Origin: Ilumatobacteraceae bacterium
GTDB taxonomy: Bacteria; Actinomycetota; Acidimicrobiia; Acidimicrobiales; Ilumatobacteraceae
Direction: 5' to 3'
DNA length: 64,000 nt
NCBI GenBank assembly: GCA_018401375.1
Contig: JAGYKR010000002.1
Coordinates: forward strand, 62,001-126,000
Below are positions 1 to 8,341 of this stretch, one piece after another; position 1 is the first letter of the stretch; each line of letters opens with the position of its first letter. The notes below the pieces were generated by a model. It was not told the DNA's origin. It worked only from the letters and a program-made list of their open reading frames with translations, and made no database searches. The translations under genes were made by a program, and so were the position numbers.

Positions 1-1
1 G

Positions 2-481
2 GTGACCTTGCAAGCCATTCCGATCCTTGCAGTCGTGCCGTTGATCTCGCTGTGGTTTGGTTTCGGTCAAATGGCTCGGGTGGTGGTGTGCGTCATCATT
101 GCTTTGTTCCCGATCATTGTGAATACCTTGTTCGGCCTGCAATCCGCCGAAAAGGGTGCCCACGATCTGTTCAGTCTGCATCAGGCCAGCCGCATGACCC
201 GTTTGCGCAAACTCATGTTCCCCGCCGCCCTACCGGCCATCTTCGCCGGCCTGCGCATTTCGGCCGGCCTATCGGTGATCGGCGCAGTGGTCGGCGACTT
301 CTTCTTCGGCCGGGGAGCGGTGGGCATTGGTCAAAGAATCAATCGGTACGCCGCCAACCTCCAAGGCGAGCAACTTCTCGCTGCAGTCATCATGACCGCA
401 GCACTCGGTGTCACCGTGTTCTGGACCTTTGGTTGGATCCAGTCCCGTGTGATTGGCAAATGGCACGACTCCTCCTCTTAG
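2..481 (+). CDS. ABC transporter permease, SsuC/ThiX-type (5' end cut by window)
   Basis: C-terminal part of an inner-membrane permease of a binding-protein-dependent ABC importer. The visible 159 residues begin in the conserved AIPILAVVPLISLWFG segment found mid-protein in the SsuC/TauC/ThiX family. The EAA-loop region follows (DLFSLHQASRMTRLRKLMFPAALP, residues about 58-80), where the permease contacts its ATPase, then GLRISAGLSVIGAVVGDFF. At least three hydrophobic spans are seen. Family members have about 250-280 residues, so roughly 100 are missing to the left and the GTG at position 2 is probably internal. The substrate-binding protein gene starts 88 bases downstream on the same strand, so the two probably form one importer; an ATPase gene is expected to the left. 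Substrate is not readable from the sequence: this family moves sulfonates, pyrimidine precursors, riboflavin and aromatic acids. Confidence 0.85.
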   Translation: MTLQAIPILAVVPLISLWFGFGQMARVVVCVIIALFPIIVNTLFGLQSAEKGAHDLFSLHQASRMTRLRKLMFPAALPAIFAGLRISAGLSVIGAVVGDFFFGRGAVGIGQRINRYAANLQGEQLLAAVIMTAALGVTVFWTFGWIQSRVIGKWHDSSS

Positions 482-568
482 GACCCATCCTCAGAAGTTC
501 CGTCTGTCCGGCTGCCACCCCGCAACACCTGCATCAACTCGTGAACACCCCAGAAGGAGACCCGAACT

Positions 569-1783
569 ATGTCCCATAGGAAACTGACCCGAGCGGTTGC
601 CGTATTCGCGGCTCTCGGCCTCGTTGTTGCAGCATGCGGCAGCGATGACGACACCGCTCCCGCTACCACCGCAGCCCCAGCCACCACCGCAGCCTCAGCC
701 ACCACGGCAGCACCCGGCGGCGACGACTACGGCGATGATGCTCTCAGCCTCGCTGCTGTCTGCCCGTCACCGGTGGTCTTCCAGACCGACTGGCACCCCG
801 AGTCCGAGCACGGCGCGCTCTATAACTTGATCGGCGACGACTACCGTCTCGATACCGACAAGAAGACCGTGACCGGCTCCTTGGTCGCCCAAGGCGTCAA
901 CCTTGACATCGAAGTTGAAGTCCGCGCCGGTGGACCAGCGATCGGTTTCCAGTCGCCCCGTCAGCAGATGTATTCCGATGACTCCATTCACATCGGTTAC
1001 TCCAACATCGACAACCAGGCCCAGTCCTTCACAGAACTGCCCCTCGTCTCGGTGATGGCTCCGCTCGAGAAGAACCCGCAGATCATCATGTGGGATGCCG
1101 ATGTGCTGCCCGATGTGAAGACCATCGCTGACCTCGGCACGCAGAATGTTCCGATCCGGGTCTTCGGTCTCGGCGGTTTCTCCGAGGCCTTCATCGCCCA
1201 AGGGATCTGGTCCGCTGGGCAGGTGGACCCCTCCTATGACGGGACCCCATCGATCTTCGTGTCAGAGTCCCTGGCCGGCAACCCCACCGCCCAGCAGGGC
1301 TTTGCTTCAGCCGAGCCTTACAAGTACGAGAACCTCGCTGAATACGGCAAGACCCCAGCCTTCGCTCTGCTCCATGACGGTGGCTATGTGGCTTACTCCC
1401 AGACACTCGCTCTGCGACCAGCAGTTCTCGAAGAAATGCGCGACTGCTTGACCCTGCTGGTGCCGATCATTCAGCAGGCATCGGTTGACTACACAAGCGA
1501 TCCGGGCCGTGCCGATGACATCATCATCGATGCGGTGGAGCAGTTTGACAGCGGCTGGACCTATGACAAGGATCTCGCCGCCTTCGCAGTGAGCACGATG
1601 AAGGAACTCGGCATCACGAGCAATGGGCCTGATAGCACGATCGGAAACTTCGATCTGGAGCGGGTGCAGTCCGTGATTGACGACCTGCGAGCCATCGGTG
1701 GCCTCAATATCCCCGATGATCTGACCGCTGAAGACATGGTCACCAACGAGTTCATCGATCCTTCCATCGGCTACTCCTCCTGA
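569..1783 (+). CDS. ABC transporter substrate-binding lipoprotein (NMT1/ThiY-like)
   Basis: Extracytoplasmic solute receptor, 404 residues. The N terminus is a lipoprotein signal with lipobox VVAAC and Cys at residue 23, followed by a Thr/Ala-rich linker (TTAAPATTAASATTAAP) typical of actinobacterial surface lipoproteins. The mature domain opens with FQTDWHPESEHGALY, matching the W-P-E/D-H-x-x-x-Y start of NMT1/ThiY-like receptors. The start is fixed by a strong Shine-Dalgarno (AGAAGGAG, 552-559) about 9 bases before the ATG. It lies just after the permease gene and 25 bases before a Rieske oxygenase gene, so the imported compound may be the oxygenase substrate (inference). The ligand cannot be named; receptors of this fold bind pyrimidine precursors, riboflavin, aromatic acids or sulfonates. 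Confidence 0.85.
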   Translation: MSHRKLTRAVAVFAALGLVVAACGSDDDTAPATTAAPATTAASATTAAPGGDDYGDDALSLAAVCPSPVVFQTDWHPESEHGALYNLIGDDYRLDTDKKTVTGSLVAQGVNLDIEVEVRAGGPAIGFQSPRQQMYSDDSIHIGYSNIDNQAQSFTELPLVSVMAPLEKNPQIIMWDADVLPDVKTIADLGTQNVPIRVFGLGGFSEAFIAQGIWSAGQVDPSYDGTPSIFVSESLAGNPTAQQGFASAEPYKYENLAEYGKTPAFALLHDGGYVAYSQTLALRPAVLEEMRDCLTLLVPIIQQASVDYTSDPGRADDIIIDAVEQFDSGWTYDKDLAAFAVSTMKELGITSNGPDSTIGNFDLERVQSVIDDLRAIGGLNIPDDLTAEDMVTNEFIDPSIGYSS

Positions 1784-1808
1784 TAACTGTTGACCTGACA
1801 GTTCATCA

Positions 1809-3041
1809 GTGACTGAACAACCCATGAGTTATGTGACCGGCCGGGCGTACTTGCGCCCGGCCGGCGCATGGGACAGTGACCTCATCGAAGTAGAGGCCGG
1901 CACACCGGCTGGGGAGTTACTTCGGAGATATTGGCACCCGGTGATCCGATCCTCAGAGGTCACCACCGTCCCCATGAATCTGCAGATCCTCGGCGAGGAT
2001 CTGATCATCTATCGTGATGGCAGTGGCAAAGTGGGTCTGCTTGAGCCTCGGTGTTGCCACCGAGGAACCACCTTGTACTTCGGACAGGTTGAAGAAATCG
2101 GCATTCGCTGTCCCTATCACGGCTGGCTCTTTGATGCTGACGGCACCTGCTTGGACCAGCCCTGTGAGCCTGACCGTGGCCGCAACAAGGCCTCGTATCG
2201 GCAACCCTGGTACCCGGTGGTGGAGTACAACGGCCTCGTATTCACCTATATGGGTCCCGCCGAATATGAGCCGACCTTTCCCCGCTACGCGATGTTTGAA
2301 GACCTCGGTGATGACGAAGAGATCGTGATCATTGATCACTTCGCCTTCGGCGGCCCGACCGAGGCCCCGTGCAACTGGTTCCAAACCCACGAAAATGCGA
2401 TGGACCCGTATCACGTGTTCATCTTGCACAACGCAATCAGCGGACCTCAGTTTGATCCGCGTCTGGAGATCTGGCCGGAGATTGACTTCTTACGTCACCC
2501 CGATGGTGTGGCTGCCACCCAAGATCGCGCACTCCCCGACGGCAGCATCTTGCATCGGGTAACCGAAGTCCAGATGCCAACGATTCGCGTGATCCCCACA
2601 CCCACCTTGTCGGTGCTCGGACCCACCAACAATCTCTCTTGGGCGGTGCCGATCCATCGAACCCTCACCAAGGTGTTTGCGATGGTGCGCAAACGTGTCG
2701 ATGCAGACATGCAGGGACTTCCGGTGTATGGGAACAACAAAACCTGGCATGAGCTCACCGAACCTGAGCATCAGCGCTACCCGGGCGACTACGAAACCCA
2801 GGTGGGCCAGGGCCCGGTCACCTTGCACTCAACCGAGCAGTTGTCCTCTACGGACCGTGGGGTGTCGATGGTCCGTCGCCTCTGGAAAGAACAGCTCCGA
2901 GTCATCGCTGACGGCGGACATCCAATCGGCGTCAGTTTCGATCCTGATGAGCCGCCTCGGACCGTCATCGCGGGCAACTACCTGATCGGGCCTGATACCG
3001 ATCGGACTCAGATCCCTCTCGCTCAGACTATTCCTGATTGA
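1809..3041 (+). CDS. Rieske [2Fe-2S] ring-hydroxylating oxygenase, phthalate 4,5-dioxygenase-like
   Basis: Terminal oxygenase of a Rieske non-haem iron system, 410 residues. The Rieske cluster is C82-x-H84 and C101-P-Y-H104 with 16 residues between. The mononuclear iron site is seen in NAMDPYHVFILH (Asp195, His198, His203). The overall layout resembles phthalate 4,5-dioxygenase and related O- or N-dealkylating and hydroxylating oxygenases. A reductase or ferredoxin partner is not seen in the window. Start is GTG at 1809; an in-frame ATG at 1824 is an alternative. The gene follows the transporter and faces a convergent PTPS-like gene. The stop codon lies in the first unit of a threefold 15-bp repeat. 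Substrate unknown; given neighbouring amidohydrolases, a nitrogen heterocycle is a reasonable guess. Confidence 0.88.
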   Translation: MTEQPMSYVTGRAYLRPAGAWDSDLIEVEAGTPAGELLRRYWHPVIRSSEVTTVPMNLQILGEDLIIYRDGSGKVGLLEPRCCHRGTTLYFGQVEEIGIRCPYHGWLFDADGTCLDQPCEPDRGRNKASYRQPWYPVVEYNGLVFTYMGPAEYEPTFPRYAMFEDLGDDEEIVIIDHFAFGGPTEAPCNWFQTHENAMDPYHVFILHNAISGPQFDPRLEIWPEIDFLRHPDGVAATQDRALPDGSILHRVTEVQMPTIRVIPTPTLSVLGPTNNLSWAVPIHRTLTKVFAMVRKRVDADMQGLPVYGNNKTWHELTEPEHQRYPGDYETQVGQGPVTLHSTEQLSSTDRGVSMVRRLWKEQLRVIADGGHPIGVSFDPDEPPRTVIAGNYLIGPDTDRTQIPLAQTIPD

Positions 3042-3076
3042 TCGGGTCCTGATTGATCGGGTCCTGATTGATCGGG
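3032..3076. repeat. Three perfect tandem copies of a 15-bp unit
   Basis: The unit TCCTGATTGATCGGG occurs three times head to tail at 3032-3046, 3047-3061 and 3062-3076. The first copy carries the TGA stop of the Rieske gene (3039-3041). The array ends 3 bases before the stop of the convergent PTPS-like gene. It fills the gap between the two genes. It is probably a slippage expansion with no coding role; no long hairpin suited to a terminator is formed. Confidence 0.95.
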
Positions 3077-3079
3077 TCG

Positions 3080-3454
3080 TCAGCGGCTCAAGCGCACGGT
3101 GCGGCACCGATCAAACTCGGTGGACTCCACCAGTGCCACTTCAGCGAGGCCGGGAATCTTCGGGTCCAGTTGGGTCCAAATCCGCCGAGCAACCTCCTCC
3201 ACCGTCGGTTCGACATCCCAGACCAGCGGCTGGAAGCCTTTCCATTCCCCGAGATCCTCGTCGGTCAGGTAATGACCAGTCCACGGTTGCACCGTCTCGA
3301 GCAACAAGGCTTCGAGATCGTCAGCGGGATACACCTTCGCTGCGCCTGCATCACCCTCCACAGTGGCCTCAACGGCCCAAGCGTGGGTGTGAATCAAACC
3401 ATCCACACGATGCCCCCACCGCGCGTGGATGGAAGCAGTGATCTGCAGTTTCAC
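3080..3454 (-). CDS. 6-pyruvoyl-tetrahydropterin synthase/QueD-like protein with altered active site
   Basis: A 124-residue T-fold protein of the PTPS/6-carboxytetrahydropterin synthase family. Zinc-type histidines are visible near residue 10 or 15 and as H22-T-H24. The C-terminal part PTVEEVARRIW...LAEVALVEST matches the family's PTSENLARWL...V-x-x-x-E-T region with the pterin-binding glutamate. The family's catalytic Cys in C-x3-H-x-H is Asp18 here (D-GLI-H-T-H), and the Asp-His of the LDHxxLN motif reads LTDEDLG. Normal QueD or PTPS chemistry is therefore doubtful. Start is GTG with SD AGGAG. It sits 2 bases after the M20 amidohydrolase gene, as last gene of a three-gene minus-strand unit. 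It may act on a pterin-like catabolite; that is inference. Confidence 0.75.
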   Translation of the reverse strand: MKLQITASIHARWGHRVDGLIHTHAWAVEATVEGDAGAAKVYPADDLEALLLETVQPWTGHYLTDEDLGEWKGFQPLVWDVEPTVEEVARRIWTQLDPKIPGLAEVALVESTEFDRCRTVRLSR

Positions 3455-3456
3455 CT

Positions 3457-4746
3457 TTACTCCTGTTCTGGGACTCCCGACGCGGTAAGGGGTGTGCCTG
3501 CCCGGCGGGTCAACACCTCATAGAGTACTTCAGCACCTGCAGCGATATCGCTTGGATGTGTGTCCTCGGCGAGGTTGTGGCTGAGACCATTGATACTCGG
3601 CACGAAAATCATTGCTGAGGGACACACCCTGGCCAACATCTGCGCATCGTGACCTGCTCCACTCGGCATCCGGCGGGTGCGGTGGCCAAGATCCTTAGCC
3701 ACCTCTTCCACGAGGCGAACCATCTCCGAATCAAAAACCACCGGTTCAAAGCGGGCCAGTGAACGATGAGAGATCTCCACCCCCTCCTCAGCGGCGACCT
3801 CAGCGCAGATCTGCTCAAGGCGTTGCTCTGCGTCCAGCAGCACCCGCTCATCGGTATGGCGGAGATCCACTGTCATCGTCACCGAGGATCCGATCACGTT
3901 GACGAGATTGGGATGGATATCAATCCGCCCGACAGTGCCCACTTGATCTCCGCCGTGATGGCGGGTGAGATCGCGAACGAAAGTTGTGATGACCGCAGCG
4001 GCGTACACCGGATCATGGCGCAAGCGCATCGGGGTTGTACCGGCGTGGGCCGATTGGCCGCTGATCGTAAGTTCGGTCCACGAGATGCCCTGTACCCCTT
4101 CCACCACCCCGATCCCAAAGCCCTCGTCTTCAAGAATGGGGCCTTGTTCGATGTGTAACTCCACGAAACTCTCAGGAAACTGCACACCAGGGCACGGCAC
4201 CGGGCCGGCATAGCCGATGCGTTGCAATTCGTCGCCGAGGCGAGCGCCATCGTCGGCGGCGATGATCTCAAGAGCTTCCTCAAGACCGAGACCGCCCACG
4301 TAGACGAGGCTGCCGAGCATGTCGGGAGCAAACCGTGCCCCTTCCTCATCAGTGAAAAAGGCCACGGTCACAGATCGTTGGGGGCGGATCTGGGCGTCTT
4401 GGAGGCTGTGAATTACTTCGAGGCCTGCCAGCACACCGAGGTTGCCGTCAAAGCGGCCGCCGGTGCGAACGGTATCAATATGCGAACCCGTCATCACCGG
4501 GGCGAGGTCAGGTTCGAGACCAAGATAGGTAGCGAACACATTGCCGATCGCATCGATGTGTAGATCAAGATCCAGCTCACGCATCCAAGCCACAACGAGG
4601 TCGCGTCCCTCGCGGTCCGCATCTGTGAGAGCTAGGCGCGCGCAGCCACGTTCACCGTTCGGGCCGATCACTTGACCGATCTCACCGAGCATCTCTAGGC
4701 GTGAGAGCAGTCGCTCCAAGTTGATCCGGGCCGGACGAGCGCTCAT
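3457..4746 (-). CDS. M20 family Zn-dependent amidohydrolase (allantoate / N-carbamoyl-amino-acid hydrolase type)
   Basis: A 429-residue hydrolase of the hydantoinase/carbamoylase subgroup of M20. These enzymes hydrolyse ureido or N-carbamoyl groups of allantoate, ureidopropionate or N-carbamoyl-L-amino acids, releasing ammonia and CO2. Visible motifs: metal-ligand GSHIDTV and GRFDGNLGV; general-base FFTDEEGARF; HIEQGP; dimer-domain SGQSAHAGTTPM; and C-terminal SGAGHDA and NGLSHNLAED. All expected metal residues appear present. I chose ATG at 4746, which overlaps the upstream creatininase stop by ATGA and matches the family N terminus; the frame stays open further but overlaps that gene. Coupled with a creatininase-like amidase, it suggests opening of a cyclic amide followed by ureide hydrolysis. 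Confidence 0.87.
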   Translation of the reverse strand: MSARPARINLERLLSRLEMLGEIGQVIGPNGERGCARLALTDADREGRDLVVAWMRELDLDLHIDAIGNVFATYLGLEPDLAPVMTGSHIDTVRTGGRFDGNLGVLAGLEVIHSLQDAQIRPQRSVTVAFFTDEEGARFAPDMLGSLVYVGGLGLEEALEIIAADDGARLGDELQRIGYAGPVPCPGVQFPESFVELHIEQGPILEDEGFGIGVVEGVQGISWTELTISGQSAHAGTTPMRLRHDPVYAAAVITTFVRDLTRHHGGDQVGTVGRIDIHPNLVNVIGSSVTMTVDLRHTDERVLLDAEQRLEQICAEVAAEEGVEISHRSLARFEPVVFDSEMVRLVEEVAKDLGHRTRRMPSGAGHDAQMLARVCPSAMIFVPSINGLSHNLAEDTHPSDIAAGAEVLYEVLTRRAGTPLTASGVPEQE

Positions 4747-5519
4747 GAGCGGAATCTGAACTCGCGAATTTCTGCCAGCGCCGCACAAAACGAGTCCACC
4801 GCACCGGCGAACAGTTCTGCACCACGCTCGGCGGTTGCTGTAGTCGGATCGCCGATGTGCCCATCGGGCCCGAAGTCGTTCGATAACCATCCAAAACCAA
4901 CTCGGCCACCGAAGCGCACATACGAGTTATCCGCGAGGTGTTCGGGAACGTTGCGGACCGCTGTCGACATGTCAACTAGGTCAGGCGCGAGATGCAGCAT
5001 GATTGAGGTCTCATCGGTGCCGCCGTGGATTCCCATCCCAAGTTCGCTGGCTGGCGAGGAACCACCCTGATCCACCGGCATGCCGGGATGGGCGAGGAAC
5101 GTCATCAACCCGTGGTGAAGCCGCAACTCCCGGTTAGCCACCCCGATCAAGGCCGAGTTGCCACCGTGACCATTGAGAAAAACTAACTTGCGCGCTGCTG
5201 AGGTGGCGATGCAGCGCCCAATGTCATCAAGCACAGCCAGCAAGGTTGTTGCGGACAGCCAGATCGTTCCCGGGGCCCAAGCGTGTTCATTGGACTTGGT
5301 GTAGGCGAGCGCTGGCAGCAACCACACATCGAGTTCCTCCCCTACCCGCTCCACGGCGGCAGTCGCCACACGTTCGGCCACCACGAGATCGGTATTAAAC
5401 GGGAGGTGCGGTCCGTGCTGCTCGATCGCTCCGAGGGGCTGTACCACGATGCTGTCGGGCCCGATCAGGCGAGCGATATCGGGGCCACGAAGTTCAGCGA
5501 GATTTCTGGAAGAGGGCAC
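4743..5519 (-). CDS. Creatininase-family amidohydrolase
   Basis: A 258-residue metal-dependent amidase of the creatininase fold, a family that includes creatininase, the FAPy deformylase ArfB and the mycofactocin peptidase MftE. Signature residues: GAIEQHGPHLPFNTD (Glu, His and Asp metal ligands), FLNGHGGNS and HGGTDETSIML. I chose GTG at 5519 because it gives the usual short lead (NLAELRGPDIARLI) before the motif. The open frame runs on to about 5897, but that part has no family similarity and lies antisense to the FAD oxidoreductase gene. First gene of the three-gene unit with the M20 hydrolase and PTPS-like protein. A TACTCT box 7 bases before the GTG would suit a leaderless transcript. 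The substrate is likely a cyclic amide, but which one is unknown. Confidence 0.83.
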   Translation of the reverse strand: MPSSRNLAELRGPDIARLIGPDSIVVQPLGAIEQHGPHLPFNTDLVVAERVATAAVERVGEELDVWLLPALAYTKSNEHAWAPGTIWLSATTLLAVLDDIGRCIATSAARKLVFLNGHGGNSALIGVANRELRLHHGLMTFLAHPGMPVDQGGSSPASELGMGIHGGTDETSIMLHLAPDLVDMSTAVRNVPEHLADNSYVRFGGRVGFGWLSNDFGPDGHIGDPTTATAERGAELFAGAVDSFCAALAEIREFRFRS

Positions 5520-5552
5520 GCACAAAGAGTACAGGTGGGGAAGAATGTACGC

Positions 5553-7127
5553 ATGGAGTCTGTGGATACCCCCAATCTTGGCGCACCAGATAGTTCCCAA
5601 TGGGATGCGATTGTGATCGGTGCAGGCCACAACGGGTTGGTGACCGCCGCCTACCTCGCCAAAGCCGGCATGCGAACGCTTTTGGTTGAGGCTCGTGCAA
5701 CAGTGGGAGGCACCGCCGCCAGCGAAGAGTTCGGTGGGGCAACGGTCAACATCTGCAACTGTGATCACCTGACATTTCGGACCACCCCGGTGATGTCTGA
5801 ACTCGATCTGCCTGGCTTCGGATTGACGTATATGGACGTGGACCCCTCCCAGCACAACCTGGCGTGGTCTGGTGGGCCAGCGTGGACGCACTACCACTCC
5901 TTAGAAGACACGATTGAGGAGCTTCGGCGCACCTATCCCGATGAGGTGGAGCCCTACCGTCGCTACGTCCGTGCCGCCCGCCCAGTAGTGGAAATGATCA
6001 TGGCCGCAGCAGCCGAGCCACCCACTCCGATCGGCTTGACCAAGGTGGCGTTGAAAAGGCGTCTGGCCGGGGTGCCGACGATGATGAAGTGGAGCCGAAT
6101 GAGCGCAGCCAACCTGCTGCGCAGTTTCTTTCGTCATGACGCATTGACCGGCACCGCCGCGGTGACCGGCCCAATGGTGTGGGGAATCAGTCCGGAATTC
6201 CCCGGCACCGGCTTCGGTGCGCTCGCTCACGCGATTCGTCATGTCGGCAAGGTGGGGCGCCCGATCGGAGGCAGTGGGCAAGTCCCTCGGTCATTGCTCG
6301 CCTCGTTCACACATCACGGTGGCACCTTGATGACCTCCGCCAAGGTCACCCAGATCCTCTGTGAGGCGGACCGAGTGCACGGTGTCGCACTCGCTGATGG
6401 CACCGAGATCCACTCCTCGTTGGTGGTTTCAGCCTGCGATCCACACAGCACGTTTTTGCGTTGGCTCACCTCTCCCCCGGCGGTGGCCGATGATCTGATC
6501 CGCCGTTGGAAGGCAATCCCCCACGCTGAGGGCTATGAATCCAAGATCGACGCGATCCTGACCGAGCCCCCACGGCTCAAAGCGCTCGCTCACCCGATCG
6601 GGCCGACCTTAGCGATAGCACCCTCGCTGGCTCAGATGCATGAGGCCTACGAGATGATGGGAAGGGGTGAGATCATGAATCGCCCGGCGATGCTGGTCAA
6701 CGTTCCCACCCTTCTGGATCCGACCATGGCCCCCACCGATCCCTCCCGTCCCGGTCGCCATGTATTCAGCCTTGAGGCGCTCTTTACCCCCTACGGATTC
6801 ACCGGCGGATGGGAGTCACGAGCCGAACCGGAACGTTGGCTGTCCATCTTTGCCGAACTCTGCGAGCCAGGCTTTTTGGATTCCATCGAGCAATGGCGTG
6901 CCATGACCCCCGCGGCCTATGAGACCGAGTTTCATCTCCCCGCCGGCCATGCCACAAGTTTTGCCGGTGGACCGCTCGCCGCTTTTCGTAACCCGAACCC
7001 CGAGCTCACCCGTTACGAGACCGCCGTCCCTGGGCTGTACCTAACGGGAGCCGCCACCTTCCCTGGAGCAGGTGTGTGGGGGGCCAGTGGGCGCAACTGC
7101 GCTCAGGTGATCTTGAACAAACGGTGA
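5553..7127 (+). CDS. FAD-dependent oxidoreductase, CrtI/PYROXD2-like
   Basis: A 524-residue flavoprotein of the phytoene-desaturase-related group (COG1233). The N-terminal dinucleotide-binding motif is DAIVIGAGHNGLVTAAYLAKAG, followed by LLVEARATVGG and, near the C terminus, GLYLTGAATFPGAGVWGASGRN, which closes the FAD site. No carotenoid genes are nearby, so a role as a general desaturase, oxidase or isomerase is more likely than carotenoid synthesis. The start at 5553 comes just before the FAD motif; the open frame extends upstream to 5283 but overlaps the divergent creatininase gene. Only 33 bases separate the two divergent starts. The product may serve the same catabolic route as its neighbours, but that is context only. 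Confidence 0.83.
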   Translation: MESVDTPNLGAPDSSQWDAIVIGAGHNGLVTAAYLAKAGMRTLLVEARATVGGTAASEEFGGATVNICNCDHLTFRTTPVMSELDLPGFGLTYMDVDPSQHNLAWSGGPAWTHYHSLEDTIEELRRTYPDEVEPYRRYVRAARPVVEMIMAAAAEPPTPIGLTKVALKRRLAGVPTMMKWSRMSAANLLRSFFRHDALTGTAAVTGPMVWGISPEFPGTGFGALAHAIRHVGKVGRPIGGSGQVPRSLLASFTHHGGTLMTSAKVTQILCEADRVHGVALADGTEIHSSLVVSACDPHSTFLRWLTSPPAVADDLIRRWKAIPHAEGYESKIDAILTEPPRLKALAHPIGPTLAIAPSLAQMHEAYEMMGRGEIMNRPAMLVNVPTLLDPTMAPTDPSRPGRHVFSLEALFTPYGFTGGWESRAEPERWLSIFAELCEPGFLDSIEQWRAMTPAAYETEFHLPAGHATSFAGGPLAAFRNPNPELTRYETAVPGLYLTGAATFPGAGVWGASGRNCAQVILNKR

Positions 7128-7232
7128 TGAACACGAGGCCATTCGATGCGACCGAGTGAGGCGAACACTCCAAGATGGGAATGCTCGAACCACCGATCAG
7201 GTTGACTCCCACACGCAGATGAGGACGCACAG

Positions 7233-8336
7233 ATGTTGAACGGATCTCTCAAACTCGGACGATGGGCCGGGATCGTGGTGAATATGCACTGGAGCGTGCT
7301 GTTGATCGCAGTGCTCCTCGGCACGGGGCTTTCACGAACCCTCGGATGGCTCGTGGCCTCCATTGGTATCGTGGCCTTTCTCGCATCGATTCTCGCCCAC
7401 GAGTTCTCCCATGCTCTCGTCGCTCGACGTTTCGGTGTCGGAACACAGTCCATTGAACTGTGGGCCCTCGGCGGAATGGCCCGCTTAGATCGCGAAGCGC
7501 CGACCCCCCGGGCGGAGGGATGGATCGCAGTCGCTGGCCCATTGGCCAGCCTGACTGTGGGCATCGTCGCTCTCGGAATTTGGTTTGCGGTCGGGATGAA
7601 CGGTCTCGCTCTTGATTCCGCCGGCAATCTGCTGACCCTGCTTGGCTGGCTCGGTTTGATCAACATGGTCTTGGCTGTCTTTAACATGCTGCCGGGCGCT
7701 CCTCTCGATGGTGGGCGGGTGGTGCGAGCGGTGCGGTGGTCGCGCCACGGGGACCGCTTTCGCGCTACCCGTGAAGCCGCACGAGCTGGCGGTGCACTCG
7801 GGTGGATAATGGCTGGCGGCGGATTGTGGATGATGGTGAACGGCTACCCGGGTGTGTTCGTGATGATCACCGGGCTCTTCATCGCCCTCAACGCGAAAGC
7901 CGAGTATCTCGGTTCCTTCCTCAGCGAGAAACTCGGTCAGGTCGCGCTCGCTGAAATTACCTGGTTCGGTTTGGCCACTGTGGACGAACGCACCGACGCC
8001 GAGACGTTGTTATGGCAGCGCGAGCGACTCGGGCCGATCGAGATGGCCGTGGTGATCGGGACTGGCCAACGTCCCGTCGGTATCGTCACCGAGGATCTTC
8101 TCTGGGATTGCCCCGAAGACCGCCGATCGCAGACCCCGATCTCGGAAATGATGATCCCTCTGTCCGATGTGCCTCGGGCGCAGATCTCCGACACCTTGTC
8201 CTCGGTGGCCGGACGGCTCGACCTCGCTCACCCACTCCTGACGATCTGGGATGGTGACAGAATCCTCGGAGCCGTACCGCCTCAGGTCATTCGGGAGCGG
8301 TTGCGAGCCGCAGAACAATCGCTCCGCACTCGCTGA
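7233..8336 (+). CDS. Site-2 protease family (M50) membrane metalloprotease, Rip3-like
   Basis: A 367-residue intramembrane zinc protease. The HExxH motif is HEFSH at residues 56-60 inside a hydrophobic span. The second metal motif is NMLPGAPLDGGR at residues 151-162. About five or six membrane spans occupy residues 15-220. The C-terminal 130 residues look like a degenerate CBS pair (PVGIVTEDLLW, ILGAVPPQVI), as in mycobacterial Rip3 and related M50B proteins. Such enzymes cleave membrane anchors, for example anti-sigma factors, but no anti-sigma gene is adjacent. It begins 105 bases after the FAD oxidoreductase gene and ends 5 bases from the convergent phosphoribosyltransferase gene. Confidence 0.88.
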   Translation: MLNGSLKLGRWAGIVVNMHWSVLLIAVLLGTGLSRTLGWLVASIGIVAFLASILAHEFSHALVARRFGVGTQSIELWALGGMARLDREAPTPRAEGWIAVAGPLASLTVGIVALGIWFAVGMNGLALDSAGNLLTLLGWLGLINMVLAVFNMLPGAPLDGGRVVRAVRWSRHGDRFRATREAARAGGALGWIMAGGGLWMMVNGYPGVFVMITGLFIALNAKAEYLGSFLSEKLGQVALAEITWFGLATVDERTDAETLLWQRERLGPIEMAVVIGTGQRPVGIVTEDLLWDCPEDRRSQTPISEMMIPLSDVPRAQISDTLSSVAGRLDLAHPLLTIWDGDRILGAVPPQVIRERLRAAEQSLRTR

Positions 8337-8341
8337 CGGCC

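Noticed and set aside
52-579. Overlapping Pro/Arg/Ser-rich frame in the permease region
   Set aside because: It is a shadow of the permease and leader; composition is typical of out-of-frame high-GC reading.
3032-3076. Repeat array as a CRISPR
   Set aside because: Units are 15 bp and contiguous with no spacers; no cas genes.
3080-3454. PTPS-like gene as queD of the queuosine pathway
   Set aside because: Catalytic residues differ and it is 36 kb from tgt/queA with no queC, queE or queF nearby.
4747-4890. N-terminal extension of the M20 hydrolase frame
   Set aside because: It overlaps the creatininase-like gene and has no family similarity; ATG at 4746 with ATGA overlap fits better.
5283-5552. 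Upstream extension of the FAD oxidoreductase frame
   Set aside because: It is antisense to the creatininase gene; the FAD motif begins just after 5553.
5520-5897. Upstream extension of the creatininase frame
   Set aside because: It is antisense to the FAD oxidoreductase gene and shows no similarity to the family.
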